A stretch of 64,000 bases of DNA from positions 806,001 to 870,000 of the forward strand of contig CAWHBK010000001.1 of NCBI GenBank assembly GCA_963827605.1. Direction: 5' to 3'. This stretch comes from DSYU01 sp963827605 (GTDB taxonomy: Bacteria > Chloroflexota > Anaerolineae > Anaerolineales > Anaerolineaceae). This document shows positions 35,549-43,694 of the stretch, piece after piece (position 1 is the first letter of the stretch; each line of letters starts with the position of its first letter). A program made the position numbers and the translations under genes. The notes beneath the pieces are model-generated. The model saw only the letters and a program-made list of their open reading frames with translations, was not told the origin of the DNA and ran no database searches.

Positions 35549-35721
35549 CTTCCTGAGCGGTTTTCCGCCCTGCTCCCACCAGCATCCCCCCGGCCCTCCC
35601 CCATGCAGGGGATAGCATCCGCGCGGTTTTTCTGGCATCCTGATAGCACATCCAACTACCGGGCCGCGGCCGCATGGTTTCATCCAACAACCATCCGTGT
35701 GCCTATCCTCAGGAGATCCGC

Positions 35722-36024
35722 ATGGGACGAACCCTACCATCCGCCACGCAAGTCTTTCAGATCGAAGAACAATCCTTCAAGCGCTTTCGCCGTGCGCTCC
35801 GCCGCGCCGACTAGCACGCCCTGGACGAACTCTTCGACTACGCGCAGCGCCACACCGCCGAGGCGAGCTATGCCGCCCACGCCCTACCGATGGAGATTTA
35901 CTTGCTCTCCATGCTGCTCGAAGAGCACAAACAGGTCCTCGCCCTGCGCGGCCAGGTTGATCTGCTCAAAAACCTCCTCACCGGCAGCAGCCCCGTAGAA
36001 AAAACGCCCGGCCGGCTGTTATAA
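35722..36024 (+). pseudogene. Small helical protein gene with an in-frame TAG stop
   Basis: A 100-codon frame that begins at an ATG with AGGAG six bases upstream and ends at TAA, but is split by TAG at codon 31 (35812-35814). Residues before it read FKRFRRALRRAD. After it come HALDELFDYAQRHTAEASYA, PMEIYLLSMLLEEHKQVLAL and RGQVDLLKNLL, forming one uninterrupted amphipathic helical protein. A CAG-to-TAG change would explain the stop and would be silent otherwise. Codon use after the stop remains normal, so the break is recent, a sequencing error, or read through. I do not recognise the family with certainty. Confidence 0.5.
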
Positions 36025-36092
36025 GCGCATCTGCACAAATTATGCCGGACTGCACTTTAATAAACGCATCCTTCATTTTGTAAGGCGGGTAT

Positions 36093-36143
36093 CGCCGCAC
36101 CTACGAGTGTGCCGCACCTACCGGTGCGCCGCATCTATGGATG
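36093..36143. repeat. Three tandem copies of a 17-bp repeat
   Basis: CGCCGCACCTACGAGTG, TGCCGCACCTACCGGTG and CGCCGCATCTATGGATG follow each other without spacers and lead into a partial fourth CGCCGCC. It lies in the 320-base gap between the small broken gene and the sugar-acid kinase stop. Confidence 0.6.
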
Positions 36144-36156
36144 CGCCGCCGCCCCT

Positions 36157-36226
36157 CATTCGTTTCTTATTCGTTTCTCAATTACGAATATGCTTTGCCT
36201 TTGGAACATTCGTTTCTTATTCGTTT
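36157..36226. repeat. Direct 20-bp repeat, 50 bp apart
   Basis: CATTCGTTTCTTATTCGTTT occurs at 36157-36176 and again, identical, at 36207-36226. The unit itself contains a doubled ATTCGTTTCT-like word. The base composition (AT-rich) differs sharply from the neighbouring GC-rich genes. Confidence 0.6.
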
Positions 36227-36265
36227 TCTTCCCGGCCTGGCCAAAACCCTGCCTCAGCCAGGCGC

Positions 36266-36306
36266 CCCGCTCCAGCACGGCACGCACGCCGCCGTGCTGG
36301 AGCGGG
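36266..36306. terminator. 16-bp perfect hairpin downstream of the sugar-acid kinase
   Basis: CCCGCTCCAGCACGGC (36266-36281) and GCCGTGCTGGAGCGGG (36291-36306) pair around a 9-base loop, about 40 bases beyond the kinase stop on the minus strand. It has no T-run on either side, so it is a factor-dependent or structural 3' end rather than a classic terminator. Confidence 0.4.
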
Positions 36307-36344
36307 TACAGCGCCGGGCATGGCGATTTGCGCCGGACTGCGGG

Positions 36345-37839
36345 CTAAGCTTCCTTCCCCAGATCCTCCACAATCTTCACCAGCGCGTCCGGCCCGCCCA
36401 CGTTGCCCGGAAAGATAATAACCGCCAGCCCCGGGAAACGGCTCTCTGCCCCGCTCTGCCACACCGGCACGCCCGGCAGGATCTGCCCCAGCACCAGCGC
36501 CCGCCGGATGCCCAGCCCGCGGGTCGCGATATCGCTGGACGTAATCCCCCCCTTGGCCAGCAGGTAGCGCGGGCGCGTCTCCAGCCCGCGCACGATCTCC
36601 ACCAACCCGTCCGATACCGCGCGCCCAATCGCCAGGTTCGCCTCCCCGGGCGCCTCTCCCGCTGCCCCCGGCGTTACCCGCGCGCCCGGCGCTACCTGCG
36701 CCGCCGCTACCAGTTCCCGGCTGGTAAAAAGCGCCGCATCCTCGCCCGCCGCCAGGTGCCGGTTGACCGCCTGCCGCGCCCGCTTCGATCTCGTCCGCCC
36801 GTCCGGCCGGGTCCAGCAGGCGCTGCACCCGCACCTCCACCGCATGGATATTGGTCTGGTTGAATAACGCCTCCAGCTGCGCGGATGTGCGCGGCACGTA
36901 CGACCCGGCCACCACCAGGCCGGCGCCGGTCGCGGGCAGGTCCAGCTCCGCCCGGGTCAGCAGCGCCCGCGGCGTGATCCCTGCCCGCACCCGCACGAAA
37001 GGAGGCCGCGGTACGGTACAGATAGCGCTTCCCGCGCGCCTCGGCATCCAGCAGCCCCGACACCAGCACCTCCAGGTCCCGGTATGTGACCGCGTTAGCC
37101 GCGCACACCGTCCCTCTGGGCAGCCGCATCAGCTTCTCCGTCACCGCTGTTGGCCCGCCCTGGCGCAGGTCTGCCAGGCTGATCGTTGCCACCTGTTCGG
37201 CTGCCACTGCCCCGTTGGTCTTTTCCGCTACCCACTCGCGCAGGTTGGAGGACTGGTAGCCAAAGGATTTGTCGCGGGCAAACTCGGTTTGCCCCGCTGG
37301 CGCCAGCCACTCCCCCTCGGCCACGTAATGCACATCCTCCACCGTAAACCGCCCGCCCTCCGGGAAACACGGCACCAACAGCCAGGCGTCGAACGTCTCC
37401 CCCAGTCCCCGCGCTAGCGCCGCCACCTCACCCGGAAAATGCCCGCGCAAGGTCGAATCACTGCGGGAAACGGCAGCAATTCTGCTGGCAGCAACTGCTG
37501 GCAGCGATTGCCCGCCGCCTGCTCCTGGGCCTGGCGCAGCCGTTCGCCGATCGCGGCGCCCAACGCCTCCGCTTCCGCCTTTGGCAGGCTGCGTGAATTG
37601 GTCAGCAGGTAAAAAGCCGGCGCGCTGCCCGCCAGTTCCGCGGCCAGCGCTTCCACCGCCCACTGGGTCAGCACCGGCACCCCGTGGACCGTCTGCGTGC
37701 CGGTTGGGTCATCGTCCAGCACCACCACCTTGCGGCCCGCCTCGCGCACCTTTGCCTGGATCGCTGGCAGCAAATCCTCCGCCCACTCCGCCGGCAGCCG
37801 CCCAAACAGCTCCTCCTGCCGGATCCGCTTCTCATCCAT
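36345..37839 (-). CDS. Four-carbon acid sugar kinase family protein (DUF1537/OtnK-like), frameshifted
   Basis: About 498 residues over four frames. Cytoplasmic ATP-dependent phosphorylation of sugar acids such as threonate or erythronate is known for the family. The N-terminal DUF1537 substrate domain shows VVLDDDPTGTQTVHGVPVLT (about 40), LLTNSRSLPKAEAEALG, RSDSTLRGHFPGEVAAL and ADLRQGGPTAVTEKL. The C-terminal nucleotide-binding domain shows GLVVAGSYVPRTSAQLEAL, RPRYLLAKGGITSSDIATRG and VIIFPGNVGGPDALVKIVED. Frame changes lie near 37465, 37005 and 36785. The ATG at 37839 has GGGAG upstream. It is divergent from the amino-sugar genes across a repeat-bearing gap. The substrate is not determined. 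Confidence 0.8.
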
Positions 37840-37903
37840 GCGCGCATCTCCCTTCCATCCTGTTATAACATAAGCGGCAGCGCGCCTCCCTGGGCTAGGA
37901 GCC

Positions 37904-37957
37904 GCGCCATGAAGCATGTCGGCGCCATGAAGCATGTTGGCGCCGTGCTTCATGGCG
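37904..37957. repeat. 18-bp unit: two direct copies and one inverted copy
   Basis: GCGCCATGAAGCATGTCG (37904-37921) and GCGCCATGAAGCATGTTG (37922-37939) are followed by GCGCCGTGCTTCATGGCG (37940-37957), which contains the reverse complement TGCTTCATGGC. The second and third units can form an 11-bp perfect stem. It lies between the divergent kinase and nanE genes, so an operator or a decayed mobile palindrome are both possible. Confidence 0.55.
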
Positions 37958-38028
37958 TAGGCTAAAAAAACGAACCCTGCGCCTTTGCGGGTATCCTCTT
38001 CTTTATCCATGGTATCATAACCTTGCCC

Positions 38029-38745
38029 ATGACCATTTCTCCGCTCTTCACCCGTATCCACGGCGGGCTGATCGTCTCCTGCCAGGCGCTCGAAGATGAG
38101 CCCCTCCACGGCGCGCGCATCATGGCCGCCATGGCCCGGGCAGCCCTGCAAGGCGGCGCAGCCGGGATCCGCGCCAACAGCCCCGCCGATATCGCCGCCA
38201 TCCGCGCCGCGGTCGACCTGCCCATCATCGGGCTCTTCAAAGAGAACATCCCCGCTAACCCGGTTTTCATCACCCCCAGCCTGCGCCACGCCCGCGCGGT
38301 CGCGGAAGCCGGCGCGGACATCATCGCCCTGGATGCCACCTTGCGTCCTCACCCGGAAGGGCTGGACGCCGCCGGGCTAATCCGCCAGGTCAAAGCTGCC
38401 ACCGGGAAACCCGTCCTGGCGGATGTCGCCAGCTACGCCGATGGAATGGCCGCCTGGCAGGCCGGCGCCGATGCCGTCTCCACCACCCTGTCTGGCTACA
38501 CCCCCGAAAGCCCGCAGCAAGAAGACCCCGATTTTGCCCTGCTCGCCCGCCTGGTCGCCGGCCTGCCGATACCGGTGATTGCCGAGGGCCGCATCGCCAC
38601 TCCCGACCAGGCCGCCCGCGCCCTCGACCTGGGCGCCTTCGCCGTGGTCGTCGGCAGCGCCATCACCCGCCCGCAGTGGATTACCCGCCAGTTCGCCCGC
38701 AGGATTGCCGGGCGTTCTTCACAAATAAAGGATCATGAAAATTAA
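38029..38745 (+). CDS. nanE: Putative N-acetylmannosamine-6-phosphate 2-epimerase
   Basis: A 238-residue TIM-barrel protein. It would convert ManNAc-6-P to GlcNAc-6-P in amino-sugar or sialic acid catabolism. Family phrases in order are GGLIVSCQALEDEPLHGARI, AALQGGAAGIRANSPADIAA, LPIIGLFKE, ADIIALDATLRPHPEG, VLADVASYADGMAAWQAGAD, STTLSGYTP and VIAEGRIATPDQAARALDLG. Active-site Lys (in GLFKE) and Asp/Glu residues are kept. I use the ATG at 38029; a TTG two codons earlier is possible. No ribosome binding site is evident and TATCAT lies about 10 bases upstream, so initiation may be leaderless. The next gene is a ROK kinase, as expected for a nanE-nanK pair. Confidence 0.88.
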   Translation: MTISPLFTRIHGGLIVSCQALEDEPLHGARIMAAMARAALQGGAAGIRANSPADIAAIRAAVDLPIIGLFKENIPANPVFITPSLRHARAVAEAGADIIALDATLRPHPEGLDAAGLIRQVKAATGKPVLADVASYADGMAAWQAGADAVSTTLSGYTPESPQQEDPDFALLARLVAGLPIPVIAEGRIATPDQAARALDLGAFAVVVGSAITRPQWITRQFARRIAGRSSQIKDHEN

Positions 38746-38814
38746 CCACAGACGCACGCGGATAAACACAGACACGGTTTAAATCGTTTTCCGTATCCGC
38801 GTTCATCTGTGGTT
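38744..38814. repeat. Long imperfect palindrome between nanE and the ROK kinase
   Basis: AACCACAGACGCACGCGGA (38744-38762) and TCCGCGTTCATCTGTGGTT (38796-38814) are inverted copies with three mismatches. Part of the same wording (TCCGTGTTCTTCCGCG, TATCCGCGT) occurs at 44950-44980 upstream of tyrS. It looks like a dispersed palindromic intergenic repeat. Confidence 0.5.
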
Positions 38815-38837
38815 CCATCTAAATTGAGGGAAAAACC

Positions 38838-39819
38838 ATGCAGCTTGTTGGCGCCATCGATATTGGTGGGACGAAAATTTCCGCCGGCCTGGTCGACGAA
38901 ACAGGTACGATCCTCGAACGCGAGGTGGTGCCCACCGAGCGCGATCGTGATTTTGAATACGGCTTAGCCCAAATACAGGATATGCTGCAGCGCTGCTTGC
39001 AGCGCCGCCCGGGAGCGCGCCTGACCGGGGTCGGTGCGGGCTGCACCGGCCCGGTCGACCCGCGCACGGGTGTGCTCGGGCCTAACAGCTTCCTGCCGCT
39101 CTGGGAAGGCGTGAATACCATCGAACGCATGCGAACAGCTTTTGGCGTGCCGGTCGCCATCGAAAACGACGCTGACGCGGCCGCCCTGGGTGAGTTCGCC
39201 TGGGGCGCGGGCCAGGGCGCGAAGCGCTTCATCTACGTAACCGTCAGCACCGGCATTGGCTGTGGCATCCTCCTCGATGGTCGCCTGTACCGCGGCGCGG
39301 GCGACGCGCACCCCGAGCTGGGCCACCTGATCCTGGACCCCGAGCGCGGCCCGGCCTGCTTTTGCGGCGCCCGCGGCTGTTGGGAGAGCCTCGCCTCCGG
39401 CCCGGCCCTCAGCGCCTGGTACTCCGCCCGCCGCCGCGAGTTCAGGCCAGCCCAGCGAGGCACCGGTGGACGCGCGTGCAGTGTGCGGGCGAGCCGCGCA
39501 AGGCGACACCGCCGCCCAGGAGGCCGCGCTGCGCGAGGGCTATTACCTGGGTATCGGCCTGGCCAACCTGATCACCACCTTCGTTCCGGATGTAATCGCC
39601 CTGGGCGGCGGGGTGATGGAAAGCTGGCCGTTATTCGAGAGCCGCGCGCGCACCATCATCCGCCAGTCCTGCGGCCTGGTACCCCACGAGCGCACCCAGC
39701 TCCGCCCCGCTTCCCTCGGCGCCCGCACCGGTCTGGCCGGCGCGGCATGGGTCTGGTATCATCAATATGGGAAAGATAGTGAGCAGTCAATCAGTGAACA
39801 GGGAGCAGGGATCAGTTAA
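38838..39819 (+). CDS. ROK family sugar kinase (probable ManNAc kinase or glucokinase), frameshifted
   Basis: About 327 residues. The ATP-binding motif is AIDIGGTKISAGLVDETG (residues 7-24). GCTGPVDPRTGVL, the catalytic region PVAIENDADAAALGEFAWG with its Asp, and VTVSTGIGCGILLDG follow. The ROK zinc motif CFCGARGCWESLASG holds three Cys and follows HPELGHLIL. The frame changes near 39445, after WYSARRR. The second frame supplies EGYYLGIGLANLITTFVPDV, IALGGGVMESWPLF and the C-terminal helix. It sits right after nanE, so N-acetylmannosamine phosphorylation (NanK role) is the best guess; glucokinase activity is the alternative. A GAGGG ribosome binding site precedes the ATG. Confidence 0.85.
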
Positions 39820-39855
39820 GCATTACATATTCTCCGAAACCCTTTTGCCCCCACC

Positions 39856-39919
39856 CTGATTGCCTAATTGCCTGATTGACTGATCGACTGATTGCCTGAT
39901 TGACTGATCAACTGATCAA
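39856..39919. repeat. Eight tandem copies of an 8-bp repeat
   Basis: Eight consecutive octamers with the consensus CTGATTGA/C (CTGATTGC, CTAATTGC, CTGATTGA, CTGATCGA, CTGATTGC, CTGATTGA, CTGATCAA, CTGATCAA) run from 39856 to 39919, 37 bases after the ROK stop. Words of the same style (AGTGAACAGTGATCAG) occur at 378-395 and within the ROK 3' end. Confidence 0.7.
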
Positions 39920-39949
39920 CTGCTCCCCTTCTTCCCCAAAAGAGGTTCT

Positions 39950-41137
39950 ATGCAAAACCGGCGAAAAACATCCTGTGCAAAAGTGGTCTTATGGTCGATT
40001 ACCGGTCTCATCGGGGTGTGCCTGCTGCTTTCCGCCATTTCCGCCTTCTTCAACAGCCGCATGCCCACCCAATCCCCGGTTACCGGCCGCCTGACAGACT
40101 CCGATAAGGCTCGCCTGGCGGAAGTGGGGCATCTGCGCCAGACCCTGGGTGAGGAGATCATTCCCGGTTGGGCGCGGGCTGAAATTCCGATCATCTTGTA
40201 TAACGAGCAGTACGTTTTTCTGGTCGGGTATCCCGACCCACCGGACGGTTGGGAAAAGATCCCCAACGGCCAGCGGCGCGGCAGCGCGTGGGAGCCCGTC
40301 CCGGGTGATACCTTCCAGGGTCAGCCCTACTACCGCCAGGCGGTTCCCGGGCCCGGCCAGCAGCCGGAGAGCTTCACCGTGCGCGTTGGCGACCGCTGGG
40401 TGGCCAGCCTGATGACTCTGGATTGGTTTAAGATCAGCCTGGCAAACCAGTTTCGCGCTGATATGCCTGCCCCACTCAAAGCGGTCTTCCCCTACCCGCT
40501 CGCGGTGAACCTGCTTATGGGCAGCAGCGAGCAGTACATGACCAGTATTCATCACGAGGCAGCGCACGCCTACCAGGGCATGCGGTCGCCCGCAAAGCTG
40601 GCAGCCGCGGAAACAGCTGCCAACACCCTGAATGAACGCTACCCTTGGGACGATGAAAAACTGGCCGCGGACTGGCAATCTGAGCTCAACTGCCTGCGGG
40701 ATGCCGTACGGGCCAAAACGGAAGCCGGTACCCGCGCGCAAGCGCTCCGTTTCATCGACTTGCGCCAGGCCCGCCGCGGGTCGGCCAGGCTCGCCGCTGA
40801 ATTGGTGGATCTCGAACGCAAGCGGGAATGGGAAGAAGGTTTTGCCAAATACGCCGAAATGTCGGTTTACCGCCTGGCAGCCAACACGCCCGGCTATGCC
40901 CCGGTCCCGGATTTAAAGAGCGACATCCAGTTCCACCACTACCGCGACTTCTCGCAGCGCTGGCAGAACGAGGTCAACCAGATCGCGACCATCGGACGCC
41001 AGAAAGACGAAATTCGCTTTTACTACGCCGGCTGGGCGCAGTCCGAGCTGCTCGACCGCCTGTCTCCCGGTTGGAAAGCGCGGTTGTTTGATGAGGACAT
41101 CTGGCTGGAGGATCTGCTGGCCGGGGCAGTCCGCTGA
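39950..41137 (+). CDS. Membrane-anchored protein with HExxH motif, putative metallopeptidase
   Basis: A 395-residue protein that I cannot assign to a named family. One transmembrane helix (about 12-33, VVLWSITGLIGVCLLLSAIS) places the rest outside. Near residue 205, YMTSIHHEAAHAYQG holds a gluzincin-type HExxH motif. About 95 residues later EGFAKYAEMSVYRLA supplies an acidic residue in a helix, the layout of many zinc metallopeptidases. The 35 residues from 235 are Arg/Ala-rich and probably helical. It lies between the ROK kinase and the deacetylase gene, which suggests a function with the amino-sugar genes, such as action on peptidoglycan-like material; this is inference. Intact frame; a GAGGT precedes the ATG. 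Confidence 0.65.
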   Translation: MQNRRKTSCAKVVLWSITGLIGVCLLLSAISAFFNSRMPTQSPVTGRLTDSDKARLAEVGHLRQTLGEEIIPGWARAEIPIILYNEQYVFLVGYPDPPDGWEKIPNGQRRGSAWEPVPGDTFQGQPYYRQAVPGPGQQPESFTVRVGDRWVASLMTLDWFKISLANQFRADMPAPLKAVFPYPLAVNLLMGSSEQYMTSIHHEAAHAYQGMRSPAKLAAAETAANTLNERYPWDDEKLAADWQSELNCLRDAVRAKTEAGTRAQALRFIDLRQARRGSARLAAELVDLERKREWEEGFAKYAEMSVYRLAANTPGYAPVPDLKSDIQFHHYRDFSQRWQNEVNQIATIGRQKDEIRFYYAGWAQSELLDRLSPGWKARLFDEDIWLEDLLAGAVR

Positions 41138-41161
41138 ACCCGGGTATGAAATAATTTTCCA

Positions 41162-41192
41162 TTGTACCCTTCCGATAAACAGGGTCTATAAT
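41162..41192 (+). promoter_or_regulatory. Promoter upstream of the deacetylase gene
   Basis: TTGTAC (41162-41167) and TATAAT (41187-41192) are 19 bases apart, 44 bases before the ATG. The leader holds a good ribosome binding site (AGGAAGGAA). The spacing is slightly long but the -10 box is perfect. Confidence 0.5.
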
Positions 41193-41235
41193 AAACAAAT
41201 CTTGTCCCAATCCTACCCAGGAAGGAATATTTCCC

Positions 41236-42154
41236 ATGCAGCCCAACCCGCTTTTGCGCCGCCTTGGTTTTGCGGAAAACGATCGTGTCGCGATTATTCA
41301 TACCGACGATATTGGCATGTGCCTGGCCAGCGTGGAAGCCTTTGCCGAGCTGTGGGATTTTGGCCTGATCTCCTCCGGGGCAGTGATGGTGCCCTGCCCG
41401 TGGTTTCTGAAAGCCGCTGAATACGCGCGTGCCCACCCGCAGGCCGATCTGGGAGTGCACATCACCCTCACCAGTGAATACAAAACCTACCGTTGGGGGC
41501 CCATCTCCACTCGCGATCCGCAGTCGGGCATGCTCGATGAGGAAGGCTGCTTCTATCACCGCACGCCTGCCGCCCGCGAGCACGGCGACCCGCAGTCCGT
41601 CCAGCGGGAGATCGAGGCCCAGGTTCAGCGCGCCATTGCGATGGGCATGCAGCCTACCCACATGGACACGCATATGGGTACTGTGGCCAGCCCCAAGTTT
41701 ATGCGCGGCTACCTGGCGACTGCTCTCAAATACCATTTGCCGCCTATGCTCTTCCGCATGGATGCGTCCGGCTGGATGGCCGCCGGTTTGGACTCGGAAA
41801 TGGCCGGTCAGGCCGTCCTGATCGCCCAACAGTTAGAAGTCCATGGGCGTGCCCCTGCTCGATCATCTCACCGGCCTGGACCTTGGGCGTCCGGATGGCT
41901 GTCTGGAACAGGCCAAAGCAGCCTTTTCCGCGTTAGAACCGGGCATTACCCATTTCATCCTCCATCCCTCAACCGACATGCCCGAACTGCGCGAAATTGC
42001 GCCGGATTGGCGCGCGCGGGTGGCCAACTACCAGACCTTCCTGCGCGAGGACCTGCGCAAGTACATCCAAACCCTCGGCGTGCAGGTGATCGGCTACCGC
42101 CGGCTTCAGGAATGCATGCCCGCCCCCGAGACCTTCGCCGCCCTCCCTCTCTAG
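41236..42154 (+). CDS. ChbG/YdjC family carbohydrate deacetylase, frameshifted
   Basis: About 305 residues. The family removes N-acetyl groups from sugars such as chitobiose. The metal site is built from AIIHTDDIGMC (paired Asp), DLGVHITLTSEY and MQPTHMDTHMGTV. A single frame change near 41840, after AGQAVLIAQQLE, leads to GVPLLDHLTGLDLGRPDGCL, HFILHPSTDMPELREIAPDW and YIQTLGVQVIGYRRLQE, the normal C-terminal half. Without the shift, the first frame runs on into the transporter gene and would make an artificial 816-residue protein. It is followed 71 bases later by a sugar transporter, which fits uptake and deacetylation of acetylated sugars. Confidence 0.85.
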
Positions 42155-42225
42155 CCAATCGCCGCCTATCGTATTCATCCCTGGTAACTGTTCACGGATC
42201 GACTGATTTCTACCCCGGAGACCGT

Positions 42226-43686
42226 ATGAATCTCAAATCCAACGCACCCGCCCGACCCGTCCACCTCAGCCTGAGCTATAAAGTCATCTGGGGCGTGGCT
42301 GCCCTGGGTACCTCGTTGATCTCGGGCACCTATGGTGCGCTGCTGCCCATTTTCTACCAGGATTACCTGGGTCTGACGGCCGGCTGGATCGGGCTGGCAT
42401 CCATCATTTATGCCGTCTGGAATGCCATTAATGATCCATTATTCGGCTACCTCACCGACAGCACTCGCTCGAAGCACGGCCGGCGCATCCCGTATATGCG
42501 CTTTACCGCGCCTTTCCTGGCGCTGACCTTTATCCTGGTGTGGTTTGCGCCGCCGCAAGCCGGCCAGCAGGCCGTGTTCTGGTGGATGCTGATCTCAATG
42601 CTGCTGTACGACACCTGCTACACCATCATCGGGCTGGTCTACTCGGCCCTGCTCCCTGAAGTCACCGAATCCGATGCCGAACGCAATGGGCTGCAAATCT
42701 CCTCCTCGCTGTTTGGCCTGTTAGGCATCCTGCTGGGCTTCCTGATCCCCGATTTCTTCCGCCCCAAAGCCGGTACTTCGCTGTCTTTTCTTCCGCTGCA
42801 AATCTCGATGATTGTCATGGCGATCTCCAGCATGCTGCTCATCATCGCCACCACGCTCAAAGTCAAAGAACGTCCCGAGTTTCATACGGTTGACCAGCCC
42901 ATTGCTTTACTCCCGGCCCTGCGCTATACCTTCACCAGCCGCGCTTTCCTGGTACTGGTGGCGGCCAACTTTATGTCCATTCTCATGAACGCATTGATCC
43001 TGGGCGCTATCTTCTACCTGGCCGATTACGTGATGAAGATCAGCACCATGGTTCTGCTGGCCTTCCTTTTCATCCCGCTGATCATCGGCGTGCCGGTCAC
43101 CACGCTCATCCGCGCGCGGTTGGGCGTGGTGCAAACCCAGCAGCTCCTGCTGACCATCGCCGGGATTGGCTTGTTGTTGATTATTGTTCTGCCCACCCCG
43201 CTGATCCCCCTGTGTGTGGCGTTAGCCGGTTTCGGATTATCCGGCCCGCAAACGCTCACCAATGTGCTCTTCGCCCAGGTGGCCGACGAAGACGAGCTGC
43301 GTTCGGGCGTGCGCCGCGAAGGCGCCTTCTTTGGCGTAAACGCCCTCATCACCAAGCCGGCCCAGTCGATTGCCCTGGCGCTTTCGCCGTTTATCCTCGA
43401 GGCGGCTCACTTTGTGACGCGCGAACAGAACAGCGGGCAGATCTTCCTCAACCAGCCCGCCAGCGCCATCTTTGGCATCAAGACAATTGCCGGCCTGGTG
43501 CCTGGGCTGGCGCTCCTGGTCGGCGCGCTGATCCTCTTCCTCTACCCACTGCGTGGTAAGTATCTGGAAGAAGTACAGCAAAAGGTACTGACCCTGCACG
43601 CCGAAAAACGCGCCCAATACGAAGCAGCCCAGGAAAGCCAGACAGCGCTTGAGAAACAGGCCGCAGCTCTGGCCAAAGGCGATTGA
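42226..43686 (+). CDS. MFS/GPH-family sugar:cation symporter
   Basis: A 486-residue inner-membrane transporter with about 12 helices. The motif YLTDSTRSKHGRRIPYM after the second helix is the GPH (melibiose carrier/MFS_2) signature, with the charged loop typical of the family. The second half contains VADEDELRSGVRREGAFFGV, which matches the equivalent family motif that follows helix 10. The C-terminal 45 residues are a soluble charged helix (KYLEEVQQKVLTLHAEKRAQ). The ATG at 42226 has CCGGAG six bases upstream. Based on its neighbours (deacetylase, nanE, ROK kinase), it probably imports an amino sugar or a small oligosaccharide. Confidence 0.85.
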   Translation: MNLKSNAPARPVHLSLSYKVIWGVAALGTSLISGTYGALLPIFYQDYLGLTAGWIGLASIIYAVWNAINDPLFGYLTDSTRSKHGRRIPYMRFTAPFLALTFILVWFAPPQAGQQAVFWWMLISMLLYDTCYTIIGLVYSALLPEVTESDAERNGLQISSSLFGLLGILLGFLIPDFFRPKAGTSLSFLPLQISMIVMAISSMLLIIATTLKVKERPEFHTVDQPIALLPALRYTFTSRAFLVLVAANFMSILMNALILGAIFYLADYVMKISTMVLLAFLFIPLIIGVPVTTLIRARLGVVQTQQLLLTIAGIGLLLIIVLPTPLIPLCVALAGFGLSGPQTLTNVLFAQVADEDELRSGVRREGAFFGVNALITKPAQSIALALSPFILEAAHFVTREQNSGQIFLNQPASAIFGIKTIAGLVPGLALLVGALILFLYPLRGKYLEEVQQKVLTLHAEKRAQYEAAQESQTALEKQAAALAKGD

Positions 43687-43694
43687 GCGTATTT

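Noticed and set aside
36107..36863. Plus-strand frames of 100-240 codons opposite the sugar-acid kinase
   Set aside because: They lie within or beyond the complement of a clear minus-strand gene, are rich in Arg and Pro, and have no start signals or family match.
41236..43686. One 816-codon frame joining deacetylase and transporter
   Set aside because: The middle part (about 41840-42225) has no family match, whereas another frame holds the real deacetylase C-terminus and the transporter has its own start with a GGAG site. The fusion arises from a frameshift.
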